From assembly GCA_964472675.1 (NCBI GenBank), contig CAYYLO010000006.1:1-64000 (forward strand): a stretch of DNA of 64,000 nucleotides. Reading direction: 5' to 3'. The DNA comes from 01-FULL-43-15b sp964472675 (GTDB taxonomy: Bacteria > Patescibacteriota > Microgenomatia > UBA8517 > UBA10165). The notes under the pieces were generated by a model that ran no database searches, was not told the DNA's origin, and worked only from the letters and a program-made list of their open reading frames with translations. This document shows, one piece after another, positions 31,549 to 39,953 of this stretch. The translations under genes were made by a program, and so were the position numbers. Positions within the stretch are counted from its first letter, which is position 1. Every line of letters starts with the position of its first letter.

Positions 31549-32571
31549 CTATTGATTTTCAGCTGCCCCTATTGCCACACCATAAAGCGGGGCATAGGCT
31601 AAAAAGGACTTATCAAGCGGCTGGTCCTTTGTAATTTTTAAGAATGGGTCTGCAATCAAAACTTCCAAACCCAAAGCTTCCGTTAAAAACGGCACTATGC
31701 CGGGTAAAGCAGAGGAGCCCCCCGCCAAAACAAGCGCTGTAACAGGGTCCGGATCTCCAATTTCAGTTTTGTAATACTGGACAGCTTTTTTAATTTCATC
31801 CGTAATTCCCACAAACACAGGCTTTAAGGCTTGAGCCACTTTCCCCTCAACTTGATTCTCGTCCAAGCCGTATGCTCTTTTATACTGCTCTGCCTGGGCA
31901 AAATCCATATTGAATGCTTTGCTAACCGCGCGCGTTAAAGCATCGCCTCCACTGGCAATTGAGTAGCTGATAACCAAGTGCCCGTTTCTAACGACACCTA
32001 CGCTCGTTGAGGAAGACCCAAAGTCTACTAAAACCACTGTTTGTTTATTCGGGCAAACAGAACGCTGCAACGCCAAAAGCTCTGTTTCTATGCTCACCGG
32101 GTTAATGCCGACGGTTTGAGCAACTTTCATATATTTAAGAATCAATGTCTTTGCTGCTGCCACCAGCAATACCTCTACACTACCGGGTTTACCGCCGGAC
32201 GGCTCGTTTCTTTTTAATACCTGATGAGAAATATTGGCTTCGCTTATGGGGATAGGGATATAAGGTTCTGCCTGCCAGGATATAGCTGAGTCTATCTCCT
32301 GGTCTGTAAGATAGGGGAGTTTTATAAATCTTGTAATAACTTTATTCTCGGGAAGAACAATGTTTGCGTTGTCTGTGGTCACTTTGGTATCTGAAAGGAG
32401 CTTTTTTATAGATTGAGCAACTAAATTTAGATCTTTTTCGTTTTCTGCTTCCAAACCTCCCCCGGGGGTAGATGTTACACCAGCTGCGAGTAGTGAAAAC
32501 AAATCTCCCCGCTTTTCCAGTTGGGCAACTTTTATAGACTTAGTACCAATATCCAAACCTAGGACAGACAT
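31549..32571 (-). CDS. pilM: PilM type IV pilus assembly ATPase-fold protein
   Basis: A 340-residue actin-like fold protein. SVLGLDIGTKSIKVAQL (phosphate 1), VVLVDFGSSSTSVGVV (phosphate 2) and ALVLAGGSSALPGIVPFL (adenosine motif) are clear, as in PilM and FtsA. It is cytoplasmic and recruits PilN. The gene heads the pilM-N-O group, downstream of the minor pilin genes and an AT-rich repeat. Confidence 0.93.
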   Translation of the reverse strand: MSVLGLDIGTKSIKVAQLEKRGDLFSLLAAGVTSTPGGGLEAENEKDLNLVAQSIKKLLSDTKVTTDNANIVLPENKVITRFIKLPYLTDQEIDSAISWQAEPYIPIPISEANISHQVLKRNEPSGGKPGSVEVLLVAAAKTLILKYMKVAQTVGINPVSIETELLALQRSVCPNKQTVVLVDFGSSSTSVGVVRNGHLVISYSIASGGDALTRAVSKAFNMDFAQAEQYKRAYGLDENQVEGKVAQALKPVFVGITDEIKKAVQYYKTEIGDPDPVTALVLAGGSSALPGIVPFLTEALGLEVLIADPFLKITKDQPLDKSFLAYAPLYGVAIGAAENQ

Positions 32572-32576
32572 AATAG

Positions 32577-32665
32577 GAAGTTAAAAAATCAAAATTCAAA
32601 AATCAAAATTTTGGCTCTTCTTCATTTTGCATTTTTAATTGTCATTTTGCAATTTGCAATTTGAG
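32577..32665. repeat. AT-rich repeat upstream of pilM
   Basis: Short units TCAAAATTCAAAAATCAAAATTTT and TTTTGCAATTTGCAATTTGAG. Same low-complexity character as the tracts inside the pilin genes. Confidence 0.55.
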
Positions 32666-32673
32666 CTTTTAAC

Positions 32674-33573
32674 TTATTTTGAGAGAGCACTGGCTCCAGA
32701 GAAAATACCAAAATCAAAAACCGGCGGGATATCTGAGTAAGGACGGTAAACTACAACCTTTCTTTTTGCCTCTCCCGATTCACCTAAAGACTCGATTTTT
32801 GTGCCCTGAACTGGTAAAACCCCGTTGCCCGGATAGTTTCCCGATAATCCTGTTATGTGAGCTTGATCTGTGTTATATATTAACCGCAGGCGCACAAGGA
32901 CAGGGCCAGCAAAACTTGCGGCGTTATTTCGTGAAGTAATATTCAAAGAACTCAAAGCTATTTCCTTGCTGAAAGCAAAGCTCTTGCCATCCACAGAACA
33001 GGACCCCCCTGCTACACTAAACAGGTTTTCTGAACGTCTTGAAGCATTTGGGTCTGCAACGACTCTTGCTATCCTCGCCGTTGAAAGATTACCAGTTGTA
33101 TGCAAAATCGAAATTTCTATAGCTGGAGTTACAGAGGACGAATTTGAAGTTCCAGAGTTGCCCCAGCAAATTCGTAAAGAGTCTCCGGTAAAACAAGGGT
33201 TTGCGCCACTGCAAACTAAATTATTATTTGAATCGTGGGCTGCCAGCCAAACGCTACCTACATCTCCAGAAGATAAGTTCACAGGAACAATATAATCCCT
33301 AACGCCCTCGGCCAAAGTTGTAACTGTAGCCGAAAATTGTGCATTTGGGAAACAAACTCCAGCCGCGCAATTTGAACCAGACCCCGCAACAAGCGCCCTC
33401 TCCGCCCCCGCTTCAGCTGCACTTATTGCTTTGAGCGCACTTTCTTCTTTTTGGGAGATTGAAATATCGGTTATCGAACGCGAGGCAACAGACAAGGCGA
33501 TAGTTAAAACTACTGACATTATCAAAAGGACTACGATCAGGGCCTGTCCGGAATTGGTAGAATTTCTACGCAC
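32674..33573 (-). CDS. PilX-like pilus accessory protein
   Basis: A 299-residue protein. The N-terminus (SGQALIVVLLIMSVVLTIAL) is a hydrophobic helix with an SGQALI motif typical of PilX-N proteins, followed by SISQKEESALKAISAAEAGAE, the conserved amphipathic part (the AYYAAEAG-like element). The rest is a variable, Ser/Asn-rich extracellular domain with a few cysteines. Probably a minor pilus component. It lies in the minor pilin series before pilM. Confidence 0.75.
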   Translation of the reverse strand: MRRNSTNSGQALIVVLLIMSVVLTIALSVASRSITDISISQKEESALKAISAAEAGAERALVAGSGSNCAAGVCFPNAQFSATVTTLAEGVRDYIVPVNLSSGDVGSVWLAAHDSNNNLVCSGANPCFTGDSLRICWGNSGTSNSSSVTPAIEISILHTTGNLSTARIARVVADPNASRRSENLFSVAGGSCSVDGKSFAFSKEIALSSLNITSRNNAASFAGPVLVRLRLIYNTDQAHITGLSGNYPGNGVLPVQGTKIESLGESGEAKRKVVVYRPYSDIPPVFDFGIFSGASALSK

Positions 33574-33617
33574 TACATTATTTAACGCTTAAGTTGTCCA
33601 TAAAGTCAATAAACCCG

Positions 33618-34214
33618 TCAATTTCTTAAAAGAATCCGGCTTTGCAAAGATATCGCGCCCTTCTCTTCGGTGCGTAAGTTCAAAGCAGTTCCTTTTGCGG
33701 CAAAACTGGCATTTATTATGACAACTTTATTCACCCCATTTATCATTTCGCAAGTTATTGAGCATGAAGTAACATCAACATCACTTGCAGTCAACGGCCC
33801 GCGGACGGAGGCAATATAACCCGAACCAGAACCAATATTTGTGCACGAAAATGATCCTGTACTCAAAGACGGTTCCTGGTAAGTTACTGTCAAACCACCC
33901 GAGCATGTATAGATAGTACGCGCATTCCTAATCGCGCGTTCCATAACCGCCATTGCTTGCTCCCCCTGCCGCTTAACAGTATCTTGAGCTTCGCTTTTAC
34001 TTGCTCCTTTGAAGGTTGAAAAGAGTACCTGGCTAACAACCAAAAGCACGATAGTAAAAATGGTCATAACAACAAGAAGCTCAATAAGCGTAAACGCTGA
34101 TTCGCCAGTTTCCAGTCGCCAGTTTCCAGTCGGTTGCGATTTGCGATTTTTTAATTTGATCTTGATTGGAAATTGAAAATTGAAAATTGAAAATTTCATC
34201 TTTATTATCTCCAT
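33618..34214 (-). CDS. PilW-like minor pilin (prepilin)
   Basis: A 198-residue prepilin. The cleavage and membrane motif is SAFTLIELLVVMTIFTIVLL (about 38-57), with Glu at +5 of the mature form. The usual Gly before the cleavage site is Ala here (SA-FTLIE). The leader is unusually long, about 39 residues, and is encoded by AT-rich tandem repeats (FSIFNFQFPIKIKL) and by a TTTCCAGTCG-type repeat (QPTGNWRLETGE). The mature part is Ser/Thr-rich with cysteines. A PilW or PilJ-type minor pilin. Confidence 0.75.
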   Translation of the reverse strand: MEIIKMKFSIFNFQFPIKIKLKNRKSQPTGNWRLETGESAFTLIELLVVMTIFTIVLLVVSQVLFSTFKGASKSEAQDTVKRQGEQAMAVMERAIRNARTIYTCSGGLTVTYQEPSLSTGSFSCTNIGSGSGYIASVRGPLTASDVDVTSCSITCEMINGVNKVVIINASFAAKGTALNLRTEEKGAISLQSRILLRN

Positions 34215-34642
34215 TTCGTCAAATAAGTTGACTGCCTTGCTTGGTGACTCCCCATTGAATCAATCCAGGACACGTTAACGTCAATTGAAACTGTACTTGA
34301 ATCAACAGTAGCAAGCGACACATTTCTCACGAAATTCGTGCCCGCTATTGTTTGACCGGAATTACACGCAGACGATATCGCCCAGGAAAGCGCTTGCATA
34401 CAATATGTTCTGTCTGTCCTGGATTGCAGATTTACCCATGCGGTATCCCTTTGTCCCCTTATCCACTCTAGAGCTTCTTGCGCATATCTGGAAGCTTGAG
34501 CCTGATCTTTGGCAAACCGGGCGTTGCGGACAGAATTAGTAACCACACCTATAACTGCTGTAATAATTAGTCCCAAAACCATCAAAATAACTACCAGCTC
34601 CAGAAGCGCTTGTCCACTCTCTACTTTTCCCCTACTTTTCAT
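34205..34642 (-). CDS. PilV-like minor pilin
   Basis: A 145-residue protein. The N-terminus ESGQALLELVVILMVLGLII is a pilin-like helix with Glu five residues after the SGQ break, but no canonical Gly-Phe. It continues with ASRYAQEALEWIRGQRDTAW, typical of PilV/GspI-like proteins. A CMQAL...SACN cysteine pair may form a disulfide. It overlaps the next gene by 10 bases and the previous by 1, so the genes are tightly coupled. Confidence 0.7.
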   Translation of the reverse strand: MKSRGKVESGQALLELVVILMVLGLIITAVIGVVTNSVRNARFAKDQAQASRYAQEALEWIRGQRDTAWVNLQSRTDRTYCMQALSWAISSACNSGQTIAGTNFVRNVSLATVDSSTVSIDVNVSWIDSMGSHQARQSTYLTKWR

Positions 34643-35178
34643 TACTGTAACATTCCTTCCCTGGTAATGGTTGCGTTAATACTCTTACCGGTTGAACTTT
34701 GAGTTAATGTCACTGAAAGGGGACTGGCAAGAGTCGTCCCTTGGCCCAAAACCTTATACGTAAAACTGGAAAATCCACTTAAAGCAATGCCTGATGGAAC
34801 AGGGTAAGTGCCAACAACAATTGGCAAGTTGCAAACTGCTGCAACTGAGTAGGAAGAAGCGCCAAAACTAACCTGATAACCTACTAAATTCCCGCTACAA
34901 CCACCAGGCTTCTCTCCCGAAAGCGCCTTTTGGCGGGCAAGAGATAAGGAAACAACCATTTCTTTATAAAAACTTTGCAAGGTCTGGCGCCTTTCAAATT
35001 CGCGATAAGCCGCATACCCCCCAAAAAACAGCGTAGTGATAATGGTTAAAACAACTAAAACCTCCAGCAAAGTGTAACCCGACCTAGTTGGCTTAACTGA
35101 AAATTGCCGCCAGAGGCGAGCCTCGCCTCTGGCGGGAAAATTGCTGTCCGAGCGCATGTTAATTGAAAATTTACCCAT
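34642..35178 (-). CDS. GspH/PilE-like minor pilin
   Basis: A 178-residue prepilin. The helix SGYTLLEVLVVLTIITTLFF (about 33-52) has the GYTLLE cleavage motif. The leader is long (about 33 residues). The following YREFERRQTLQSFYKEMVVS-type amphipathic helix and SLARQKALSGEKPGG are typical of GspH/FimT-like pilins. One disulfide (Cys at about 95 and 113) is possible. Abuts the next gene without a gap. Confidence 0.78.
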   Translation of the reverse strand: MGKFSINMRSDSNFPARGEARLWRQFSVKPTRSGYTLLEVLVVLTIITTLFFGGYAAYREFERRQTLQSFYKEMVVSLSLARQKALSGEKPGGCSGNLVGYQVSFGASSYSVAAVCNLPIVVGTYPVPSGIALSGFSSFTYKVLGQGTTLASPLSVTLTQSSTGKSINATITREGMLQ

Positions 35179-35640
35179 TTAGGGGTTTGTCACTTTAAAA
35201 TTACAAGTGCTGTTGCCGCAAACTGACGAGCCTCCACAGTTTTGAGTTCCTGACCCTTGCTCCATGGACGCACAAAGCTCATATGTATTAGCAGAGCCGC
35301 TATACCGGTATTGCCTACCACCACTTCCCAACGGATCGCTGGGGACAGAGGAAATATAGGTGTTACCTGCGCAACTACCAGTCCCCGTCAAAGAACCTCC
35401 AAAATTTAAAGATGCGGGATACTGCCCACAATCAGTTCGATATATCTCAAGAGCCGACCTGACATCATACAAGTCTCCTTTCCGTTTGGTATCGCGACCA
35501 GCAGCTCGGGCAGATTGGTAAGCAACTGCAGAAAAAGCTATCAAGACGCCAATAATGGCTATTACCACCACCACTTCAATGAGTGTGAAGCCTTTGTTCT
35601 TAATTTGAAATTTGAAATTTGAAAATTGTAAATTTTGCAT
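35179..35640 (-). CDS. Type IV pilin-like protein (GFTLIE)
   Basis: A 153-residue prepilin with a short leader and GFTLIEVVVVIAIIGVLIAF, the classical pilin N-terminus, followed by KRKGDLYDVRSALEIYRTDC. The C-terminus ends in a Cys-rich stretch (CGGSSVCGNSTCNFKVTNP) shared in part with the pilins at 36140 and 36538. The leader (NLQFSNFKFQIKNK) is encoded by a GAAATTTGAAATTT tandem repeat. Confidence 0.88.
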   Translation of the reverse strand: MQNLQFSNFKFQIKNKGFTLIEVVVVIAIIGVLIAFSAVAYQSARAAGRDTKRKGDLYDVRSALEIYRTDCGQYPASLNFGGSLTGTGSCAGNTYISSVPSDPLGSGGRQYRYSGSANTYELCASMEQGSGTQNCGGSSVCGNSTCNFKVTNP

Positions 35641-36125
35641 TATATTGGGCAGTTACTCGAACTTGGTGGGCTGGTCGACGTCCACAAACCAGATTTGCCA
35701 ATTGAACAAATCACCCAATACTGGTTACTGCTTGCATCCAGTTGTGCCCAAAGAACCCAAATTAAACCGGTGCTGTTGGATATATATTTATAATTGCCCG
35801 GTGTCTTAGTATCATCAACGCATCCCGACATATATGACTGAAGCGGAGGAGGGCTACCGGTATTACATAGACTTTTTGCTGTAACTATAGCTGTTGAAAC
35901 TGGATAAACTCCACTATTGTTGTTGGCATAGTTCTCCAAAGCAATCTGATATTGTCTCAAGTCATTTTTTCTGCCGCCGTCGGCTCCCTTTTTTATCTGA
36001 AAAATCGGGTTCAGTGAGGATGTCAAAGCAACCGCCAAAATACCAATAATCGAAATAACAATAAGGATCTCAATCAGCGTAAAACCTTGTTTTGAAATTT
36101 GAAATTTGAAATTTGAAATTTTCAT
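35640..36125 (-). CDS. Type IV pilin-like protein (GFTLIE)
   Basis: A 161-residue prepilin from ATG 36125. The frame extends upstream but only into the neighbouring gene. Leader MKISNFKFQISKQ, then GFTLIEILIVISIIGILAVA. KGADGGRKNDLRQYQIALENY is the expected amphipathic part. Cysteines at several positions suggest a disulfide-bonded head. The leader is encoded by a repeated GAAATTTGAAATTT unit. Confidence 0.86.
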   Translation of the reverse strand: MKISNFKFQISKQGFTLIEILIVISIIGILAVALTSSLNPIFQIKKGADGGRKNDLRQYQIALENYANNNSGVYPVSTAIVTAKSLCNTGSPPPLQSYMSGCVDDTKTPGNYKYISNSTGLIWVLWAQLDASSNQYWVICSIGKSGLWTSTSPPSSSNCPI

Positions 36126-36139
36126 TGGAATTTGAAAAT

Positions 36140-36541
36140 CTATTTTAGCGTCTCTGTCACATTGCCTCCCGGGTTGGTAATCCCATAAGTACACGATGCT
36201 CTACAGTCTCCTTCTAGGCCACGGGTATATTCAGTATCCTTGGTATTTTCAATTCTTGCAAGTAAATGGTACTTCTGGCGGTCAGTTGAAACCTCATAAA
36301 AGTAATTTAACAGGCTACCCGGGTCTTTGGGGAGTTCTCTTTGGAAATTTGCCGGTGGATAGGATTTGTGCTCCGTGTAATAATTTTCAAGAAAGTTTTG
36401 CACTTTGACTAGATCTCTCTTGCGCACAGAATCTCTATTTTTTACCTGAGAAGTGCGGATATTTTCAAAAACCACCACCACCACTACCCCTACCACAATT
36501 AATGAGAGAAGGAAAAATTCTCGTGAATTGTTTTTTATCAT
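36140..36541 (-). CDS. Pilin-like protein without canonical cleavage motif
   Basis: A 133-residue protein with an N-terminal membrane helix (FFLLSLIVVGVVVVVVF) but no GFTLIE. What follows is pilin-like: NRDSVRKRDLVKVQNFLENY, YTEHKSYPPANF, and a C-terminal CRASCTYGITNPGG that resembles the tails of the 35179 and 36538 proteins. It may be a pseudopilin that stays in the membrane or a degraded pilin. Overlaps the 36538 gene by 4 bases. Confidence 0.65.
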   Translation of the reverse strand: MIKNNSREFFLLSLIVVGVVVVVVFENIRTSQVKNRDSVRKRDLVKVQNFLENYYTEHKSYPPANFQRELPKDPGSLLNYFYEVSTDRQKYHLLARIENTKDTEYTRGLEGDCRASCTYGITNPGGNVTETLK

Positions 36542-37026
36542 TGGCTGACACCAAAATTACAAATGTGCTTTCCACATTTTACTTTTTGGGCAAAAATTTT
36601 CTCATTATATTCAGCATCCTTATTGCTCTCAAGCGAAGCAAAAAGCTGGTAATTTCGAGTATCAGAAAAATAGATATAATCCCGGGAACCTGACTGCGGG
36701 TCGCGGGGGAAAAAATTGATATAAGGAGGATATGTCGGGTCTGAAAGATCTTTTAACCCATCCATTCCCCACTCGCATTCCTGGGGGGTATCACTGCTGC
36801 CGCAAGCAAGTATTTTTCCGTTTTTTGAAGGGGGATACTGGTTAAAATCATAAAAATATTTGTTTAAAGCGGTAGCAATGTGCTTAAGGTCATTTTTTCG
36901 TGCCACGTCCCGCGCGCGGACATATGACTGCTGAAAATTAAGGTAGGAAAAAATCCCAATCAGCAAAAGAACTACAACAATAAATTTACCTTCATTTTTG
37001 CTTACACCTTTAAATTTAACTCTCAT
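36538..37026 (-). CDS. Pilin-like protein without canonical cleavage motif
   Basis: A 162-residue protein from ATG 37026; the longer frame upstream is only translation of a palindromic repeat. N-terminal helix KFIVVVLLLIGIFSYLNF, then ARDVARKNDLKHIATALNKY, FNQYPPSKNG and the C-terminal CGKHICNFGVSQ. A paralogue of the 36140 protein by layout. No GFTLIE site. Confidence 0.66.
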   Translation of the reverse strand: MRVKFKGVSKNEGKFIVVVLLLIGIFSYLNFQQSYVRARDVARKNDLKHIATALNKYFYDFNQYPPSKNGKILACGSSDTPQECEWGMDGLKDLSDPTYPPYINFFPRDPQSGSRDYIYFSDTRNYQLFASLESNKDAEYNEKIFAQKVKCGKHICNFGVSQ

Positions 37027-37047
37027 TAAAATTGTGTTTACCCATCC

Positions 37048-37144
37048 GTCATTCTGGAAGCCACGCAGTGGCTGATAGAATCTCATCTATCGTAGAGACC
37101 CTATCCTCTAGCGCCCTTCGGGCTCCAGAGTCCAGGGTGACGAC
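37048..37144. repeat. Compound palindromic dispersed repeat
   Basis: GTCATTCTGGAAGCCACGCAGTGGC...CCAGGGTGACGAC, with inner hairpins GCCACGCAGTGGC and GCGCCCTTCGGGC. It lies between pilD and the following pilin gene, in the pilus operon. Confidence 0.75.
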
Positions 37145-37149
37145 TTTTG

Positions 37150-37950
37150 CTAGAGAAGAGCTGTGTACCACCTTATTATATTGTCTCCAAGAAAGAAAGT
37201 CACAAGTGAGGCTGCCAGTAAAAATGGCCCAAAGGCAATTTCATAACCCCAGTGTGCCTTTTTAAAAATAAGCAATAGAATTCCGGTAATCGCGCCTAAA
37301 GTAAAAGATAAAAAAAGCCACACCAGAAGATAGGGGAAACCCAACCATGACCCCAAAACAAAGACTAGTTTGACATCACCAAAACCCATTCCTCGCCCAC
37401 GCGTTATTAGAAAAATGCTTAAAAAAAACAGGAAACTTAAAAACCCCCAAAATAGATGCTGGAAAAGTTGGGGGGAGGGGAGCGTGAGTAGTATTAATAA
37501 AATGATTACGCCCTCCATTAACGTCAGCACATCAGGTAGGAGTTTGTGTTCTAAATCAACAATAAGTAGCGAGTGGTGAGCAGTGAGCAATAAAAGGAGT
37601 ATCACAAGAGAAGAAAAAACGGGAGTATTAGCGCTCAGCTCATGAAGCAGAGTGGAGTCTGAGTGTAACCACAGGTATCCTGCCAACACATAAAGAGCGG
37701 AGGTTGTGACCTCTATTAAAAGATAACGCAAACCAATGTGCTTCCCGCAATTTGCGCATTTACCACTCAAAAGAAAATAAGATACTACGGGTATATTGTG
37801 ATACCAGTTTATTTTTTTATGGCACTTATCACAAACTGAACGCCCCCTCAAACTTATACCGCGGGGAAGCCGCCAAGTGAGCATGGAGATAAAGGATCCC
37901 ATGACCAGGCCAATAACTAATAGAAAAAAGTAGAAGTAAAACAGGAGCAT
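37150..37950 (-). CDS. pilD: Prepilin peptidase / N-methyltransferase
   Basis: A 266-residue polytopic membrane protein. The N-terminal segment GSFISMLTWRLPRGISLRGR leads to the zinc-like CDKCHKKINWYHNIPVVSYF and CANCGKH motifs (CxxC twice). The aspartate protease motifs are VDLEHKLLPD and GFGDVKLVFVLG (GxGD). It removes prepilin leaders and N-methylates the new terminus. It sits in the middle of its pilin substrates. Confidence 0.93.
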   Translation of the reverse strand: MLLFYFYFFLLVIGLVMGSFISMLTWRLPRGISLRGRSVCDKCHKKINWYHNIPVVSYFLLSGKCANCGKHIGLRYLLIEVTTSALYVLAGYLWLHSDSTLLHELSANTPVFSSLVILLLLLTAHHSLLIVDLEHKLLPDVLTLMEGVIILLILLTLPSPQLFQHLFWGFLSFLFFLSIFLITRGRGMGFGDVKLVFVLGSWLGFPYLLVWLFLSFTLGAITGILLLIFKKAHWGYEIAFGPFLLAASLVTFFLGDNIIRWYTALL

Positions 37951-37959
37951 ATAAATTTT

Positions 37960-38055
37960 TTTAATTTACAATTTTCAATGTATCAATGCTCAAAACAGTT
38001 CGAAAATTGAAGAATTAATTAATTGATTGGAAATTGAAAAATTGAGAATTGAAAA
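37960..38055. repeat. AT-rich repeat upstream of pilD
   Basis: TTTACAATTTTCAATG...GAAAATTGAAGAATTAATTAATTGATTGG and similar units, nearly the same as the tract at 16121-16250. Confidence 0.6.
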
Positions 38056-38640
38056 TTATTTTGCTACACAAGTGTAGCAGACGTCTTCTTCGTCCCAAGT
38101 GAGATTTGAAGGACAAGAGTTTAGAGTCCCTGAGGCCGGAAAAGGCTTATCCAATGATATCCTAAAAAGCTTGCCCGTTTCTTTTCTAAACTTTTTCGAA
38201 GTTGGCACAAAACACGCCCAGGCAGAATTTTGAGGTCCACCCGTTTTCCCCACATAAACTACACCATTTCGGCCTAAAACACTGTCTTGCGCTTTATAAT
38301 CCTGACTTAAAAAGCCGGCAGTTATTAACTCTCCAGCTTTTTGGCAAGCTTCGTCCTGACAAATACCTATCTCGGGAGCTCTTAATGGTTTCCAGGAAAG
38401 GGCTGGGGACAGATCTTTTGTGTCTATCGACGCTGACCACGGCACTCTACCGTGGGCTGCATAAAAGCTACTTAGTGCATTTAAAACTTTTCGAGAGTCG
38501 CGGGATAAACGCTCGTCGTGTTTTTGCTTGGCCCGCTCAATCGGGTTTAAATAAAACATAACAACCGACAAAACCAACGCAAAAAAACCAATAACAATTG
38601 CTAGTTCCACCGCCGCAAAACCGCGTATATTTTTGTTCAT
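38056..38640 (-). CDS. Type IV pilin-like protein (GFAAVE)
   Basis: A 194-residue prepilin with a short leader MNKNIRG and the helix FAAVELAIVIGFFALVLSVV; Glu is at +5. ERAKQKHDERLSRDSRKVLN follows. The C-terminus VCYTCVAK has a CxxC that matches the ends of the 38665 and 39247 proteins. A paralogue in a tandem of three pilins upstream of pilD. Confidence 0.78.
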   Translation of the reverse strand: MNKNIRGFAAVELAIVIGFFALVLSVVMFYLNPIERAKQKHDERLSRDSRKVLNALSSFYAAHGRVPWSASIDTKDLSPALSWKPLRAPEIGICQDEACQKAGELITAGFLSQDYKAQDSVLGRNGVVYVGKTGGPQNSAWACFVPTSKKFRKETGKLFRISLDKPFPASGTLNSCPSNLTWDEEDVCYTCVAK

Positions 38641-38664
38641 ATCAAAAACCTTTTTTTCGTCATC

Positions 38665-39141
38665 CTACCTTGAAACACAAACCATGCACGATGTACCTTG
38701 GCAAAAGTTTTGGCCATCTTTTTGTTTGTTTGCCCTGGCTTTATAAGTTTTTGATTCTGGAGTAAAACATAAATTGACAGACTCTGAAGTGGAGGAGAGA
38801 TAAACTTGGTTTAGAAAATCGGCTTTTAGAGTTCCAGAGCTTAACCCACCAGGCTCTTCTGTTAACTTCTCCAAAACAGGAGCAAGAGATAAAACGGTAG
38901 CTTGATTTTGGCCAGTCAGTTTTTTTGCACAAGAAGAGCCGTTGTAATCCCAAGGGTAACAGGAATATTTTTTACTAAAGCCGCGGATAGAGGAGGCTAA
39001 TTCCCCAGCAGTGTCTTGAACAAGTTTGTCTCTCTTTTGCCTAGCCTGTTCTTCAGGGTTATATGCCAGATATCCCGCCATAGCAAGAATTGTGATGCAT
39101 GCCAAGATGACCAATACAGAACCCACTTCCCTCATACTCAT
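38665..39141 (-). CDS. Type IV pilin-like protein
   Basis: A 158-residue protein with N-terminal helix REVGSVLVILACITILAMAG (no GFTLIE), followed by NPEEQARQKRDKLVQDTAGE, CYPWDYNGSSC and a C-terminal CQGTSCMVCVSR. The CYPWxYN and final CxxC elements are shared with the 39247 pilin, so it is a divergent paralogue. It might not be processed by PilD. Confidence 0.72.
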   Translation of the reverse strand: MSMREVGSVLVILACITILAMAGYLAYNPEEQARQKRDKLVQDTAGELASSIRGFSKKYSCYPWDYNGSSCAKKLTGQNQATVLSLAPVLEKLTEEPGGLSSGTLKADFLNQVYLSSTSESVNLCFTPESKTYKARANKQKDGQNFCQGTSCMVCVSR

Positions 39142-39246
39142 ATACTCATACTAGCAAAAAATCAGACTAACGGACAGAGGGATCTCAAAAATTTCATCCC
39201 AAACTAAGAGGGGATACCAAAGTATGAAAAGTAACTCTAGCTAAAC

Positions 39247-39780
39247 TTATTCAGGCACGCAGGCGTGACAAGAAGTGGCTGTGCCGTTAAACGTTCCAGC
39301 AACGCAAGCGGTTTGGCCATCACGTTGCAGTCTGGCAGAAGCCCGGAAGGATCTGGAGTCTGGTTGGAAACAAACATGCAGCTGATTATTGGTATCTTCT
39401 GTTGCATACAAATAAGTTAAACTACTTTGGTTAAGATATTGTGGCTTAATCTCGTTAGCCGTAGTAGAAAGAACCGTCAAAGAATTGGCAACTGTTCCTG
39501 CTGCTCCAGTTTTCATGGTAGAAACTTGAGTAGTAGGGAGAACGACTACGCCGGTGCAAGACGTGTTGTAATTCCATGGATAACAATTAAAAGTTGCAAA
39601 GAAACGCTCAGAGGCTTCAACTAACGCCTTAGAATCAGCTCTTTTATCTATATCGGTACCTTTTCTGATTTGTTCAAGCGGATTTGTAACAGTAACTACG
39701 GCAACTGCCAAAATACCGATAACAGAAATAACTATCAGAAGTTCGATGAGCGTAAAACCATAATTTCTACCAGAGCTCAT
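39247..39780 (-). CDS. Type IV pilin (GFTLIE), first of the operon part
   Basis: A 177-residue prepilin from ATG 39780: MSSGRNYGFTLIELLIVISV gives a short leader and a perfect cleavage motif. An in-frame ATG at 39876 would add 32 residues including an unlikely second hydrophobic run, so 39780 is preferred. FFATFNCYPWNYNTSC and the end TATSCHACVPE are shared with the 38665 paralogue. It may be the major pilin, as it is the best match to the consensus. Confidence 0.85.
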   Translation of the reverse strand: MSSGRNYGFTLIELLIVISVIGILAVAVVTVTNPLEQIRKGTDIDKRADSKALVEASERFFATFNCYPWNYNTSCTGVVVLPTTQVSTMKTGAAGTVANSLTVLSTTANEIKPQYLNQSSLTYLYATEDTNNQLHVCFQPDSRSFRASARLQRDGQTACVAGTFNGTATSCHACVPE

Positions 39781-39918
39781 ATCAGCCTTTTTCTTCCGAG
39801 AAAAAGCTGCTATCAGGGCAAAGCCTTTTTGGAAGCGAGCAGTTGTCTTGGGCATTTGTAGTTTTAGTTTAGACATGTTGTAAAGACCTTGTCAATAGGG
39901 TAAATTGGCAGTTATCCC

Positions 39919-39947
39919 TTGACAACACGTAAATTATATGATAAACT
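39919..39947 (+). promoter_or_regulatory. Promoter of the transposase gene
   Basis: TTGACA (39919-39924), 17-base spacer, TAAACT (39942-39947), then a GTG start at 39954 only a few bases beyond, so the mRNA is probably leaderless or nearly so. Confidence 0.65.
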
Positions 39948-39953
39948 GATGTT

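Noticed and set aside
35590..36125. CRISPR array suggested by tandem GAAATTTGAAATTT units
   Set aside because: Units are contiguous, A/T low-complexity and without unique spacers; they encode pilin leaders. No cas genes are present.
37027..37086. N-terminal extension of the 36538 pilin-like protein
   Set aside because: The extra residues are only translation of a palindromic repeat; the internal ATG at 37026 gives a normal pilin-like start.
39781..39876. Extended start of the 39247 pilin
   Set aside because: It would place a second hydrophobic run before the GFTLIE leader; the ATG at 39780 gives a standard short leader.
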